This document shows, one piece after another, positions 24,401 through 37,700 of a DNA stretch of 64,000 nucleotides. Position numbers and translations under genes: made by a program. The notes beneath the pieces are model-generated. The model was not told where the DNA came from. It did not search any database and was given only the letters and a program-made list of their open reading frames with translations. Where the stretch lies: positions 1-64,000 of the forward strand of contig JAJEKV010000297.1 in assembly GCA_021234155.1 (NCBI GenBank), in the 5' to 3' direction. The stretch comes from Isoetes taiwanensis. Its lineage: Eukaryota > Streptophyta > Lycopodiopsida > Isoetales > Isoetaceae. How positions within the stretch are numbered: the stretch's first letter is position 1; each line of letters starts with the position of its first letter.

Positions 24401-24667
24401 TATAGAACCAGCTCTCATCGATTAGAAATTGAAGTAGGAAGATGGTTCAAAGTTCCCTTGGAAGATAGAAAGTGTAAGATATGCGGTTCAGGAGATGTAG
24501 AAGATGAGACTCATACTTTTTTACATTGTTCAACATATGAGTTTATTAGAGATGAGTTCGACATACACGTAGATGACTTTTCTACATTGTTAAATTTGGA
24601 ATCATATTTTCTAGGAGAGTATATGAGCAAGGTGGATACACACCGAACATTCTTGTTGAAGTTGTAA
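21490..24667 (+). pseudogene. LINE ORF2: endonuclease, reverse transcriptase, C-terminal zinc region
   Basis: The endonuclease starts near 21495 (LRVSLWNAHGLNQTKINAMM), with RDFNGHTGEK near 21945 and STIDYLMAKD then ESDHKPLF near 22180-22270. Reverse transcriptase occupies 22889-23698 in one frame: PDSWRTNRIHPIHKAGDK, CQAGFRKGHNTLDHALALR, FIEFAKAFDSVP, GVRQGCPLFPTVFGIFIDEL and LLYADDVVLLA. Motif A has E (codon 23267-23269) where the catalytic D is expected, so even this frame is probably inactive. The C-terminal frame at 24299-24667 has CKICGSGDVEDETHTFLHC, the zinc pattern after RT. An 18-bp local duplication at about 22853-22893 precedes the RT frame. Confidence 0.88.
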
Positions 24668-25049
24668 ACATTTGTGCTCCATAGCCTCTCAAGGTCCTAA
24701 GTGAGCATTAGATAAATAAATAAATAAAAATAAATATTGCAATTCGTTTACATGGTCTCCTAGTGCAGGTATAGTTGTCTATTCTTGCAACATCTTTTCC
24801 ATACTAATACGGCAAAGAAGCTCTACAAACATTTCATGATTTGGATTTGTGTTCCACCTGAACTTGCCCTTTTAAGCTCAATGATTATTTCAAGAATTGC
24901 CAACGATGTGCTTCAGCCGTCTATGGATTATTTCTTCTCTTCATCTCTTGGGTCAAAGTTTTTGCTGGAAGTGTGATAGAACAAGAAGGGCTTCCGATCC
25001 CGGCTCTTCAAAATTTTTGCCATTAAGTCCTTTATGGTCAGACAGGATC

Positions 25050-26180
25050 TAATGTCTAGCCTACTCAAGGATTTAGTTCGAAACAAGCCTGATTTATATT
25101 TTCTAGTTTGAACAGAGTCCGAACCCATGCTTTAGATTGAAATGCTCTTTAGAACATTTGCATGGCATGTGAAGGATCACTACTTGTACATGGATTTCAG
25201 AAATATCTTTGTTGGAAGATGGTTCTTAAGCTGATTATGTTAGTTCATTGCAACATAAATTATCATCATTTTGGTACATCAAAAAATATGATACGGTGTC
25301 CCTGGCGATGTTGCACCAGCTTTTGAGAAGGTGTGATGTATATGATGCAGATCTGTTGTCTGAGAATGTAGATGGGACACGTTATGATTTACTAATTGGC
25401 AAGGCAACAATGTTTCCTCCCAATCATTCCTTAAAGGGCAAAGTACCTATTTAGAGAGCTATTCAAGCACCAAGAGAATTTGTGACTACTTTTTCGCAAT
25501 CTTATCATGCAAGGTTTAGTCATAATTAGTATATTCTATTTGTTGTTTTTTGTAACATGAGTTATATTTTTACAATCCAACTAAAATGCATCATTTTATT
25601 ATGATGGAGTTTTAATTGTGGCGTCTATAAACTCTGTAATGGCATATTGGTTTTCCTATGGTCACCTAGGTATTCCCTTCTTAAAAGAATGCCACTTCTT
25701 CCTCACGAGGAGCGTCTATGCAAGGAAGCAAGACACTTGCAAAATCCTGCTCAAGCAAGCTATCAGGCCCTTCAGAAATCTATAAAATTCTCATATGTAA
25801 CTCATGAAGTTTCAACACCAGGTTAGATGGTAATTGAAGAGCTAGGGGCAAGTACATCATGTGTGTCAGATTATTTTGTAAATGTGACTTGCTCTCTTTG
25901 CAAGCATATGTGTTATGTTGCATTTATCATGTACCTATGCAATTTTGAACCTATTTGCCTTTATCAGTCTGCCTTATTCATAGTATTCTCCATCGATAAA
26001 TTGTTTCCAGCTCATTTTCTTTGAAAATGTCATCTCACTATTGCATCATGCAGTTTTTTCGGAGATGACCATGTTTATCTATGTGACATATAGTTTTAAA
26101 TTCTGAGATGGAAGATCTAGCACATAAACTATATGATGATGCAACATTTAAAAGCGGAGTTGTTTGTGAACAATGGCATG
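25050..26180 (+). pseudogene. JmjC/C5HC2 histone lysine demethylase fragment, JMJ13/JMJ706-like
   Basis: Exon-like blocks of a plant KDM4-type demethylase. Block one (about 25050-25200) reads LFRTFAWHVKDHYLY, the first Fe(II)-binding segment of JmjC; family members have FAWHVEDHYLY. The metal-binding E is K (codon 25172-25174), and an in-frame TAG (25133-25135) replaces the expected Y. Block two (about 25255-25490) reads YGVPGDVAPAFEK, then in another frame DLLIGKATMFPPN, RAIQAPREFVTTF and SQSYHARFSH; a TAG at 25452-25454 again sits where the family has Y. Block three (25675-25820) reads KRMPLLPHEERLCKEA, diagnostic of JMJ13/JMJ706. Block four (25880-25970) is the C5HC2 finger (CSLCKHMCYVAFIMYLC). 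Block five near 26108 (MEDLAHKLYDD) fits the following helix. Introns are retained, so it is not retroposed. JmjN is not in the window. Confidence 0.85.
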
Positions 26181-28300
26181 TCTTTAAAAATGTTGTACTG
26201 GAAGTGGACTTGTTTGATGTGAAGATTATCCATCCTATATCTTGTTTACATACACTTAGACACATTGAAGGATGTAGAAGACTGCACTGTTGTTGTTATT
26301 GGTGTAATTCTAAAATTGATTTGGGCCGACAATGTTTGAGTTCTCTACTATATTGATGTCTTCATCACCCCACCTCCATGCATTTTGTCCATTCAATTGT
26401 TGAGCCAGAATGAGGAAAAGCCTATAGAATCTAATAATACAAAGCATGCTCTAGATTAACTTAGAGATCCAGTAGACGAAGACGAAACGACCAAATAATT
26501 CTAAACGACCAAATACTTCTGTAGATAAATGCAAGAAGATCAAGTACTTACAGTCTACAGAGTACATGCATATGCCTAACACATGGTATCCATGTACTCT
26601 CTAATTCACCATGGCAGTTTCTAACCGCAGATCTACCAATGCAGATGGTAAGCTTCTACCTTGAAATAATATTGTCCATTTACCAATCTACCATGTTATA
26701 GATACAAGGGCGACCTCAATCAGGTCAGAGATCTTAAGATTAATTTTATTGTTGGCTTTAGATAAAAGGTTGCTAGATCATGTGGGTCTGTTTATGCACA
26801 CCTGGGACAAATAGAGTTTAACTGAATTACAATCTATGCAAATCTAAAAGGACAATACATTTATGTGCATATCTATTTGAAGTCTTGATGCAGCAAGCAA
26901 GCAACTGATTGCCAGCAAGCAACTGATTGCCCCAGACCACTACCATGAGTTTATTGCTTTGCAAGGAGTGATAGATCTTACCTAACATATCCGGACGCCA
27001 TTCAATATTTCATGCCCTTGGTATTTTACTGTCCTTTTCTACTTGGTATTTTCTACTGTCCTTTTAGTTTCAGTCATTCAACCTGTTCTTGCTCCTTAAC
27101 TGTGGTAATCTTCCAAAATTAGATGTACTTTCTTTTACTTTTTTTTCTAGGTTGAAACAACGCAGATGTTTCTTTAATTTCTGCATAAGGCAGGTTACTA
27201 AATTTCTGTGTTTCTTTAATTTCAGCATAAGGCACTGGATTATGTTAAGGGAAAAAGCCCGGGAATAATCTTCAAAGCGAAGTAAAAAAGGGGGAATGAA
27301 ATCAAGACTGTAAGTGTCTCTTAAAAAATTGCAACTCAAATGGCATAGATTATTTCTTGACCTAGTTCTCAAATACATGGCATCAACTATTAATTTCATA
27401 GTGTTACATCTCTATTACTTGTACAATTATCTTCTAATGATTAATTCTCTAATTCTTGGTATTTTGCAGGCAAAGGTGTGCTATGTGGATAGTGAATCTG
27501 ACGAGGAAGAGAAGGAAGAGGTAAAAAAAGTTTATTCTTTTTCTCAAAGCATTTGGAACTAATTTTCTTCAATTTGTAATGGAGGTCGTGTAAAAAAGTT
27601 CGTCTAGCTATATAAAATGACATTGGTCTTCTTGTATTTAAGATTTGAAATGGCATGACAGCCAAGCCTTGGCCAAGATATTATAGGTATGCTCAAAAGA
27701 TTGTGTTTTGAGGTAGATTGTAGACATGTCAAACATATAGTACATGCATTAATTTCCTCGTCTCCAAATTTGATAAGTCTGATATGTAATATGTATGTGG
27801 CTAATAGGAGAACAACGGAGAATGCAGCAGAGAGAAGGAGAACAATGGAGAATGCAGCGAGAGAAGAATGGTGTCGGTGAAGGCATCTCCTTCACCTGTG
27901 GCAGTCCACAACATGAAGATGACCCTGAACATGGAGATGATTAAAATAGTGCCTTCAAAATAATTTTCGTAATCTATTTCTTTCAACATGTATTTCTGCC
28001 ATTGAGCATTTGTTAAAACCTTATCATTATGAATAAAAAAAGCATTCAACTTTTTGTACCACCTTATTTTTTTGCATTTTTTGCAACGTAGAAAAAAAAT
28101 TATTCACTATAAATAAAATAAGCGATTTTGAGAGAGATGTTGTTATTAACAAAATATCTTGGTTATTAGGTTGATGCAAAGTAGAAACATTTGAGCCTTT
28201 AAAGTTTGTTGCATACTTTGGCACAATACTTGACTCAATAGTTGATGCAAAGTTGAACAATTTGAACCTTAAAATTTGTTACAATTTGAAGGAATAAACT
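26181..28300. other. AT-rich stretch; possible later exons of the demethylase copy
   Basis: No firm gene. One exon-like piece at 27471-27521 reads AKVCYVDSESDEEEKEE, sits between 'attttgcag' and 'gtaaaaaa', and so has good splice-site context. Another near 27230-27285 reads KALDYVKGKSPGIIFKAK. They may be downstream exons of the demethylase copy, but I cannot link them to that family. Confidence 0.35.
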
Positions 28301-28699
28301 CAACATGTTTGTTATTAGCTTGCCACAATTTTGATGAAATGTCTCTTATTATATCTCACAACTATTTACTACAAATGTGTTACTAAGATGTCAAATGACT
28401 TATAATATGTTGCTAATAAACTTGTTATAATGTCCTTAATGATATCAATGCTATCTTGACTCTTTGTCGTTGCAATGTTGCTTCAATGGTGTTAGAAATT
28501 GCCTTTGCGTCTAACGTTATGACAATTGAAAATGCCACAATCTTGTCATAATAGTTGACGCTCCGGTGACAACTTTGTGGCCAATGAATATGTCATCATA
28601 GTGACAAGGATGTGACAGTATATGGAGTTCAAAAGATCCCATTTGTGTCAACAATTTTGACGTAATACCTGACAATATGAGCACGTTTCTCTTGTAGTG
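28300..28699. mobile_element. Possible end of a CACTA (EnSpm) element
   Basis: The sequence ends TTCTCTTGTAGTG at 28687-28699, whose complement begins CACTACAAGAGAA, the typical CACTA terminus. The preceding 400 bp are rich in 'tgacaa' and 'gtcata' phrases like CACTA subterminal repeats. I found no matching left end beginning CACTACAAG, so extent and family are uncertain. Confidence 0.4.
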
Positions 28700-29104
28700 A
28701 ATGGTTTGGTACAATGCCATTGACTCTTATGCTATGATAATGTACTCAGATTCATAATTGCATGATCAATTGCTCCGGCTACTGGATTTAGATTATTGTT
28801 ATAGATAGATAAGAATGTATGCATAGGTCTGTTGCCAAGGCCAGTTGCTACAGATATTAATTAGAACAATTGCCTAGGTTGAGATGCTTAGGGTCCATTT
28901 GAGGCATTATTGTTGCTGCTACTGTTAGGTGTATTGGCACTAGGTCATGGCCAATTGCATGCAGGTCAGATAGAGTTCATTTTGCATGTGCTTGGATAGG
29001 TAGATAGATATGTAGGTGGTTGCATTATTTCTGTTATTTTTAATATCGAAAATCAAGAGAGTTGTGGACCTTAAAAATATGAAATTGTACTCTACGGGCC
29101 ATTT

Positions 29105-29133
29105 GTTGACCGGGTTTTTGGCACCCGGTCAAC
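29105..29133. repeat. Perfect 11-bp hairpin
   Basis: GTTGACCGGGT, a 7-base loop, then ACCCGGTCAAC. It is a perfect inverted repeat in otherwise AT-rich DNA, possibly a remnant of transposon ends. Confidence 0.7.
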
Positions 29134-30946
29134 ATGAAAAAAGAGAAAAGAAAGAGAACCATTGGAAGGGGAAGGTGTGAAGAAGATTGTGATCTAAGGC
29201 ATTGGCGAGATAAATTTTGAATGTAATGGGCTCAATATATAAAGGCCCTTAGAATTTTTGTTAGTGGTTGAAGAGGGGTACATTATCTAAAGCTAGGATG
29301 AAGAGGCAGAAATGAAGGGTAAAGATGAAGAGGCAAAAAAGGATGGTGGAGATGAAGTGGTTGAGATGGATGGATGAGATTAAGGGGCAAGAATTATAAA
29401 AGAAAAATGAGGAGCACGAGCTCCGCCTCTTTTCCTGCTCCACGAATCTTGCAGGAGGGTGGCAGCCTCTTGCTTGGTTCAAGATCAGAGGCCCTCCATG
29501 TTCAGATGCATGGAGGGCTCATTCATTTGTATTTCTTCTCCTTTTATTATATAAAGAAATTTGGGCCCAGATTCTCTTTGCTTTCTCTCTCGATTTTTCT
29601 TCCTCTTCTTGTTGCAGCACTAGTGATCTTGATTTTTGCCTCTTGAGGCTGCTTGTTGGGGATTGTGGGGAAAATCCGTCAACACCATTTTCATTGTGAT
29701 GGTTCCCATGTCAGAAGAATGAGATGACATATGGCTATTTTGAACCCCGTGCATGGGAAAGCTGGCAATGACAACGAGCTTTCTGGTAAAAAACCTATTC
29801 TATTCTATTCTATTCTAAAAAAAACATATCCTCACGATTTTTTCATAGGTGCGTCTTTTATATGATCTTTGAAGATATATTTTCAGTATTAGATAATTAT
29901 ATTCCTCTCTAAGTACAAATTGTTTTTACATCAATTGGTTGCACAGGTCTGTATGAGTGGCTCTCTCATTTTCTGATATTTAAAATGGTATGTTCATATT
30001 GTGTTTCACATCTCAGCACATATAGGCCAACTAGCTTATCTCAGACGAACTTCTGCAAGCACAAAATGTCAATATTTTATTCATGTCAAGTTAGTCACCT
30101 TCTAGCCTGTATATTAAAAAAGTTGTGGACCTTAAAAACATGGAATTGTAAAGACTTCTGCCTTCAGATACAAAGCCGGGAACAATGTATAACTAATCTC
30201 AATTGTACCAAACACAATTGGCAGAGATCGTGGCCAAAAGCGCTTACATTTCACATATGCAAGTATAATGCATTTTTAAAATTAGCTATCAATAGGTCAA
30301 GCGATTTGCAATCCAATCCTAGAATACCTAAACATGCAAGTATGTCAAGCTACATAATCTCTTCATGTCTCAAACAAACTAGGGTAGGATAGGTAGAACG
30401 TCATCCATTGTGGAGATTCACTTTGTAATGTAATTGGGCCAAGTATTCCATGTAAATATCTGCTTCATGATAGTCTTCACAAATAGTCTTGGCATCGATT
30501 TGGCCAACAGATTTATTATTTTTTTATTTTTTTTATTTTATTTTTTTTTAATATGCAGGCAGCTTGTGGGAATCTCTTAACTAGCATTTCTTACTAGCAT
30601 TGTTCCTAACATGCATGCTACTTGTTGGCTTAAGTGTTAAGCTTTTTCTAGTGGCAATATACCTTTGGATCAAATCGGTGCCATGTTGCATACATGGGTG
30701 AATAAACCTTTGAACGTATTTAATTCCTTGATGAGTAAACCTTGTGGGCAATTTCAATGGATTGTTCACCACCTTACATAGGCAATGGGTTTCAGGATCT
30801 GACTTTAGGGTGAAGCTGATTTGCTTTGATAATATCATAGTTCAGAAGTTCCTAGAATGGGACTAAATATTGGAATTCATTGGATTCGATTTAATATTGG
30901 AATTCATGGAGTTTACATTTGCTTAAAATTTTGCTACATATTCTAT
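29134..30946. other. No gene recognised; L1-like tail at 29790-29826
   Basis: The frame at 29374-29646 (90 residues) ends in a hydrophobic stretch but shows no domain. At 29790-29826 a run of ATTCT repeats followed by A8 looks like the 3' tail of a short retroposon, and resembles the minus-strand tail at 37918-37960. A T-rich tract lies at 30511-30551. Confidence 0.4.
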
Positions 30947-31775
30947 ATGAGGTGCACCATGGACTACCACAGTCCTCGGATTCGTCGATCCTATGACCCC
31001 AGATCGTATGTTGGGGCTCTGGGCACCTCTCGTTTCGCTTATAGTCATTTATGATTGGGGGCACCTATGAATTTGAAATATGAAATACGATTTCGCCTAA
31101 GGTTTTGAGGGAATATCGAACCTCTATACGACTTTGCCTAAAATTTTAGAATATGAAATACGGGAACTCGAACCTCTACCAAAATAATTCAATGTTCTAA
31201 CAAAGACTATTCTAACGAATATACCCAGTGATTATTCGATTGTTTTAGGGATATATGACCTATGGTTTCAGGAATTATTATTTTTACATCCACATCAAAT
31301 CCCCTAGAAATCCCCTGTTATTTTTCTACATATTCTAAACGAGGTGCACCCTGGAGTACCACAGTCGTCGGATTCGTCTATCCTATGATCTAGATCGTAT
31401 GATGGGGCCCTTAGGCACCTCTCGTTTCGCTTATAATCATTTATGATTGGGGGTACCTATGATTTTGAAATATAAAATACGATTTCGCCTAAGGTTTTGA
31501 GGGAATATCGAACCTCTATACAACTTTGCCTAAGATTTTAGAATATGAAATACGGGAACTCGAACCTCTGCCAAAATAATTCAACGTTCTAACATAGACT
31601 ACTTTAACCAATATACCCAGTGAGATAATGCAATTATTTTTCATCTTGACTCTATGTTTTTTTATAACAACTTATTCAATTGTTTCAGAAATATATGGTC
31701 TATGGTTTCAGGAATTGTTATTTTTACATCCACATCAAATCCCCCAGAAACCCCTTGTTATTTTTCTACATATTC
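30947..31775. repeat. Two-copy tandem duplication, about 390 bp
   Basis: Copy one (30947-31336) and copy two (31337-31775) share long near-identical blocks, for example 'cacctctcgtttcgctta' and 'tttcgcctaaggttttgag'. Copy two carries about 49 extra bases near 31624-31680. The sequence looks unlike its surroundings. An organellar origin is possible, but I cannot identify a gene. Confidence 0.8.
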
Positions 31776-34700
31776 TCCTAACCTTTTTCCTTAGCCGAAA
31801 TTTGGCTTCCCTCTCGGTGGGGATGCTGCTATCCGATTAACCTAGGCGAGGGGATTTCTTTGGGTCGCCTTAACGTTTCAGCGAGACCATATCTAACTAG
31901 GGATAGTACATTGGCCTTTTTTTGCAGGCTTTACATACATAGACTCTTGGGACTAGATTTTTGAGGATGGATTTCCCTTAACAGACTCAGTTTAGGTCCT
32001 AAATGAAGGCTATTAGACAATGATTTTTGCTTTAAATGGCATGCTACAGGTTGCAAGGTTGCAGATGATTTGGATTGAGTCTAAGATTGCATGATAAATA
32101 TATATTATCCAGTTTGCGAGTTTTCTCATTGGAAAACCATAGCCTAATTCACCGTTTGCATATGAATTCTCTGATATCACTGTTCGAAGCCGACTTCAAG
32201 AGAAATAAGGAGATATATATGGTCGTTTTCCAATGGGTTTTTTAGGCAGGCTATAAGATCTTCCGAAGGCAATGCTTTGGGAATGGAGGCCAGCCACCAA
32301 ACAAGGCATTGGTATTATGGAGAGCAAGAACAATATGACAGGCTTCAGCATATGTGAATAAGCAAGGGAAGCATCTCATTATATTCCAGAAGCAAGGGAA
32401 GCTTAAGCGAGGGAAGCATTTCATTATGTTCCAGAAGCCCAAATGGAAGACTTCTTTGGATCAGACACTGGTTATTCAGGTATGGCATTGTGTTCTTCAA
32501 TAAGAGCTATGAAAAAATTGTTATTAAGCCTGTTACAACTGTTAAAAGTAAACCAGAATGTTCCCAAGATATTAATCCTAGCAAGGATGAATATGAATAC
32601 ACAATGAATTCATCTACTCAACAATTTTCCCTTTGAGCACTTTCAAATCACACTTATATTAATGATCTACCAAGATAGCATACCAAGTAAGTCATAGTTC
32701 TTCTCTACTAGCAAGAAAGCCACAATTTGGTCATTCATTTCTTGCTTTACAACTTAACCTTTGGTTATGCACTTTGCACTTCCCCTAGATGAAGTATCAA
32801 TTCACAACTTTAAATGCACAATAGACCATAGGGAAAAATTACTCGAGCTACACTGTAGCAATGGTATTGACCATTCCACTGTAGCTAGTTTGACCAGGAA
32901 TTCCGACGGCTTCAATCTCTGTAGATCAAGTCGGATCATGCCTCTTGCATCCCGTCTCAAATTTCTGAATAATCCTTTGTCCTTATATCATGTCAATCCA
33001 GCGGTTACGGCTCTGAATCAATCTTCTAATTCTATCAATTCTTCTCTATGAATTATCCCACATTCACCATTAAGAAAATCGGCATGTTCACTTTCGAACC
33101 ATTGGTATCACACACAAATAAGATAATAAAGTTTCCCCCTGATCTTTCTTTAACATCTAAGCTTAAAAAAACTTGTTATGCTTTAGATAGATGTTGTAAC
33201 TTCACTTGTATCTAGCACACAAGGTTTGATCCTACTCAACACTCAGATGATTTGCTCAGCCCACTAACACGACATGACAAGTTTTTCAACAATAACCATA
33301 AATATAGATGGAAGTTAATGTATGTATGGAGACATTACTTTCTTTAAGCTGAAAATCTGCTATACAGACTAGCATTGTTATGCTAAGTATTTACTTATTT
33401 GCATTCTGCTCACTTATTTCAGAACCGTATTTTTTTCAAGGATTATTTGCATTATGTTCACGGTGCTATTAAAATGTGTTAGCTCTCTCTTTTTTCCATA
33501 AACTAAAATGTTTTCTTTCCGCGCTCATTTGATCTTTTGGGCAAAAGGTCTACATTAGGTGATCAGTTGACAACCGAGAAGCCTAAGGTACCTTTTGGCC
33601 CTTGGATCTTTACCCTTATCAGGCTAATGATGTATTGGTTGGCTGCAAGTATGGGCCTCTCTTTCTAATGTATTCCTTTTGTCCAATAGGTTTTAGGTGA
33701 GCCGGGAACTTCGTATTAGAAGATTGCTTTATCAAGGATAAACTGAAGAAATTTAAGTGTATACAAGTCCATGGACTTGTCTACCTCGTTTGGAATATGT
33801 TACTTATTTACAAGTCTTATGTTTGCACCTTAAATGGCTGCTAAGGTACTTTGTTATTACTGTTTATTGTTTTCTCACAATGTTACATGGCCATTTTGGC
33901 TGAGACTTCCTGCAAAGGAGGTAATGGGTTCTCACATAATCCATTACAGTTTGTTGAACCTATTAAGTACTGGATCAAATGGCTTGTTTTAGCTAGCTGC
34001 ATGCTTGTAGCTTAGCTTTTGAACTAAAGAAATTATTGTTGTGCTGGCTTTGTGGACTGTAGCAAGCTTCTATCTGCCTTGATAAGTGCGTGTCATATTC
34101 AGGAATATTCATGGTGTTTAAGTGATTTCATTGTGGATATAAGCATTCTATGTTAAACTTTCCTTTTGGACCAATGCACTTCCTATTTTGAGTGCAAGAT
34201 ACTGATTCTTAAATAGACAGAAGTATGCTTTTGTTGTTCAAATGTCCAGTGTTGTTATAAGGGGTTCGATATATGTTGCCCATTTTGGTCATAAACATTT
34301 TAAATTGGCTGTGAAATGCATTATGGTCATGACATGGGTTCTGAACTTATAATGATAAATGATAGCATTATAAGCGCAAAAGTATGAAATTTGAATGCAT
34401 TTTACATTCTGCAAGGGAGTTTAATCATATGGTCTATTTAAAGATCATGGAGGTCACTGGTGATAAGAGTATATTGGCTTATTGTTGTCCAAATCATTAA
34501 CGTCTGTTAAGACTCTTTGGAAACTGATCATTATATAGGTAACCTGCATGTGGTCTCCTTTGGAATTATTGGCTATTCATTAAATTGGACAGAGAAGGCC
34601 TTGACTTTTATTTACAATGGAAATGTTACGGTATGATATCATTGAACGTCGACTATTAGATTCAATTCTTAGGGGTACAATTAAGAATCTAGACTAGACT

Positions 34701-37700
34701 ATAGACTATTGTTATATGAGAACATTAATGTTGCGCAGGAAAGGATGGTACCATCTAGGACTTAACAATTCTTGTATGGCCAGATAAGACAGCTAAGGGA
34801 TTGGCCAATGCTGATGTTTGTGCTAGCATAAAATAGTTCAAGCCAGTCTTTTTTTTCTTTTTCTTTTTTAATTATTATTATAATTAATGTGGAAGGCATG
34901 TACACTTGATACACGTGTTTATTTTACTTGTTACACATACTTGATACAGCTGTATCTTGAAGAACTTGGTGGATTGCTGGCCAAGTCGTGATTTAATGTT
35001 CTCATTTTGCAATCAATGGATCCAAAGATATGGATACACTTGGTTTACATGGAGTGAACTCCATATTGATAAAACAAAATTTTGGGGCTTGTTGTGACCT
35101 TTCAAGACTGGAAGAGATATTAAAACCAAAAACTGGTTATTGGAGAATGCTAGTTATTGGTCCTAAGGATGTTATTGAAATTACTATGCATAACATGAGG
35201 CATAGTGGAAAATGGTTGGTTGGATTGGCAATAGGAATAATTTACTGCACTGACCGTATTAACAAAGTTTGCATAACATTAAGAGGCAAATGTACATGGA
35301 AATATATTAGCACTGTTTGCAAAGTGATGTAGGGAAATGGGAACCCAAAGACATGGGTTAACATTGCACTTGGTTAATATAAGATGATTGTGGAGAATAA
35401 AGGCTAAAGGATGTAAATGAAATTTGGAGCCAACTCGGCATGACAGATGAGACTTTCTTAGGGCAAATCTGGAGCACGGTTCTCCACTTCGATGGACGTA
35501 AATCGTCTCTCAAGTATGATGTATAGCTATTTGGGTACAGTGGGTAGCATGTGCAACTCAACGACTTAAATAGCGCCCTAGAAATAGCAAAAATATGGAA
35601 CCTTACCGATGTTCTGATCAGCTCAATTCCATAAGATAGTCTTGGAAGCTCCGGGATGAGAATTTAGATTCAACTATCACTTAGGAGAGCAGATCCGCTA
35701 AGAAGGGCAAGATATTCCAATTCAAAAGGCGATTGGTCACTCTTGAGAGGAGTCTAGATCCAACTGTAATAATGAAGGAAGGCGATTCAGTAATCAAAGT
35801 GATGGATATTAATAGGCATGCTACAGACCAGGCAAGTAATGCACAATCTGATGCTGAGAAATCTAGATCTGTAGAAGAGCTTGAGGATGGAAAAAAAAGC
35901 ATCAAATGGTTCTTCCAAGCAAAAATGTCAGTGAGGCTGTACAAGAACATTGCCACAAGAACCGATTCAATCAGGTTTGGAAGGTTTATCACTTAATTGC
36001 ATAATCAATTTCAACACAAAAGCTATGATGCAAGAAATTCAGTTCAAACGCATGAGTATATGATTCAATAGGATATTTGCATAAAGTCAATCATAGTGCA
36101 TACTTTGAATCAGTAGATCCATATAGAGTGGAGGTATATCAGGGGGTTTGGCCCTTTTTGCATCTTTTACATTAAGCATATGATTTCTAGCATTACATTG
36201 ATGTCATGGCTTGAATGATCTATGGGAGCTGTGGCTTTAAATAAACCGATCCTCTGCATGGTTAGCCATGTGTTATAATAGAAGCAGTTTTCACATTTGG
36301 TACATGCTAATGATTTTCGTCTGTGAGTTTGGTGTCTAGTTTTAAAATACTGGCCATGAAATTGAACAAGTGAGTTTTTGCAGTTTAAATTACTTTTTCA
36401 CCCTATATGCCTTCAGGGCGGCCAAGTGGATTACTGACTTATTGGTTACTATTTGTTGCTCTGACCATAGAAATGTTGGGCAAACTGAATATTTAAGAGA
36501 GATTGTTAAGACTAAGGTTCCCATTTATTAAATCCAAGGGTAGTTTACTAGGGGTGGATGAATCCATGCAGCTAGCATTGTTCACTTTACAGAACTTACT
36601 GTAAAAGGTAAAATATATATAGCTTAACTAATAGCATTTCTGATCATAAAGAATGAACTGAACATAAGCTCCTTTGATGGCATTACTACTATTTTTAAGT
36701 TGCGACATAGAGTACTGCACACATGGGTACAGTGTCCTTTGAGTACTGCTTTGCTAATGATTATATGATGTTGTACATAGCTTTATCCATAGATTTTACA
36801 CTATAACAAAATTATTGAACATGCTTGTCGCAACATGTTCTATTATTGTTCTCCATTCTAACTATGTTTATTGCACTAGTATATATACTCACCTTGCAGA
36901 ACCTGAAAGCATCAAATTATAGAAGACCATGCATTCATTGGGTATTAAATAGTGAAAAATATTGCAGTTTCACACTTATAGATGGCAATTCTATTCCAAA
37001 TCTATTTCAGATTATCATTTTGATGGAGGTTATGGAGTATATACCATGGAAATTCCAGGCTTTTGATACATCTCTATAAAATCTTACACAAATGTAGTGA
37101 TTGCTCCACTTTTATATGCTACAGATCATTAGAACAAGATGGCCTTGGGAAAAGAGTAAAAGAACTGTGAACATTTATTTATTGTTGTTGCAGCATCATA
37201 GATTGAGCAGATGGCTCCCACATCGAGGGGTACACCGGGGGTTTACGGAATGAATTTTCCAAACTTAGAGTTATCTGTCTGGAATGCCTCCAACAACATG
37301 TATGCTTAGAATTATGGATGCTTGTAGGTTAAATATTTAGGGCAGAGTACCTTAGATATTCTCTGCTGACAAGATATTCTATCTATTGTGTTTATAGTAA
37401 CATGCAAGGTGAAGGGCGATAAGCCCAAGAAGTCTAATGCTTACCTATCAGCGCTTAGGATGTTACCCTGATTAAGGCTAATTGTTCTTTGGTTTACTAC
37501 ATGTAATGGGATTTCTTGCTCCTATGTGTGTTTTCCCATTTATTCAAGTCGGAAAAGCTACAAGACATGATCATATTGAAGATACAATTCTGAGAAGTTT
37601 ACTGATCTCTATGGTGTTGATTCGAAAGAAAGGAAAATTTCAAACTTTACCTTATGTTGTTCTAGTGTCATTTATGAACTCTTCTGAAGGTAAAAATGAT

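Larger units (their letters stand above)
20680..24735 (+). mobile_element. Second LINE, of a non-L1-plant type, with AAAT-repeat tail
   Basis: A non-LTR retrotransposon with an ORF1 resembling the L1 ORF1p coiled coil plus RNA-binding fold, an endonuclease, a reverse transcriptase, a C-terminal CCHC-type region and a short AAAT-rich repeat tail (24712-24735) instead of plain poly(A). It differs from the L1 at 363-19612 in protein sequence and tail type. The 5' end is not defined and I found no TSD. Several frames and stops interrupt it. Confidence 0.8.

Noticed and set aside
24928-25128. 66-residue minus-strand ORF
   Set aside because: Antisense shadow of the first JmjC exon block.
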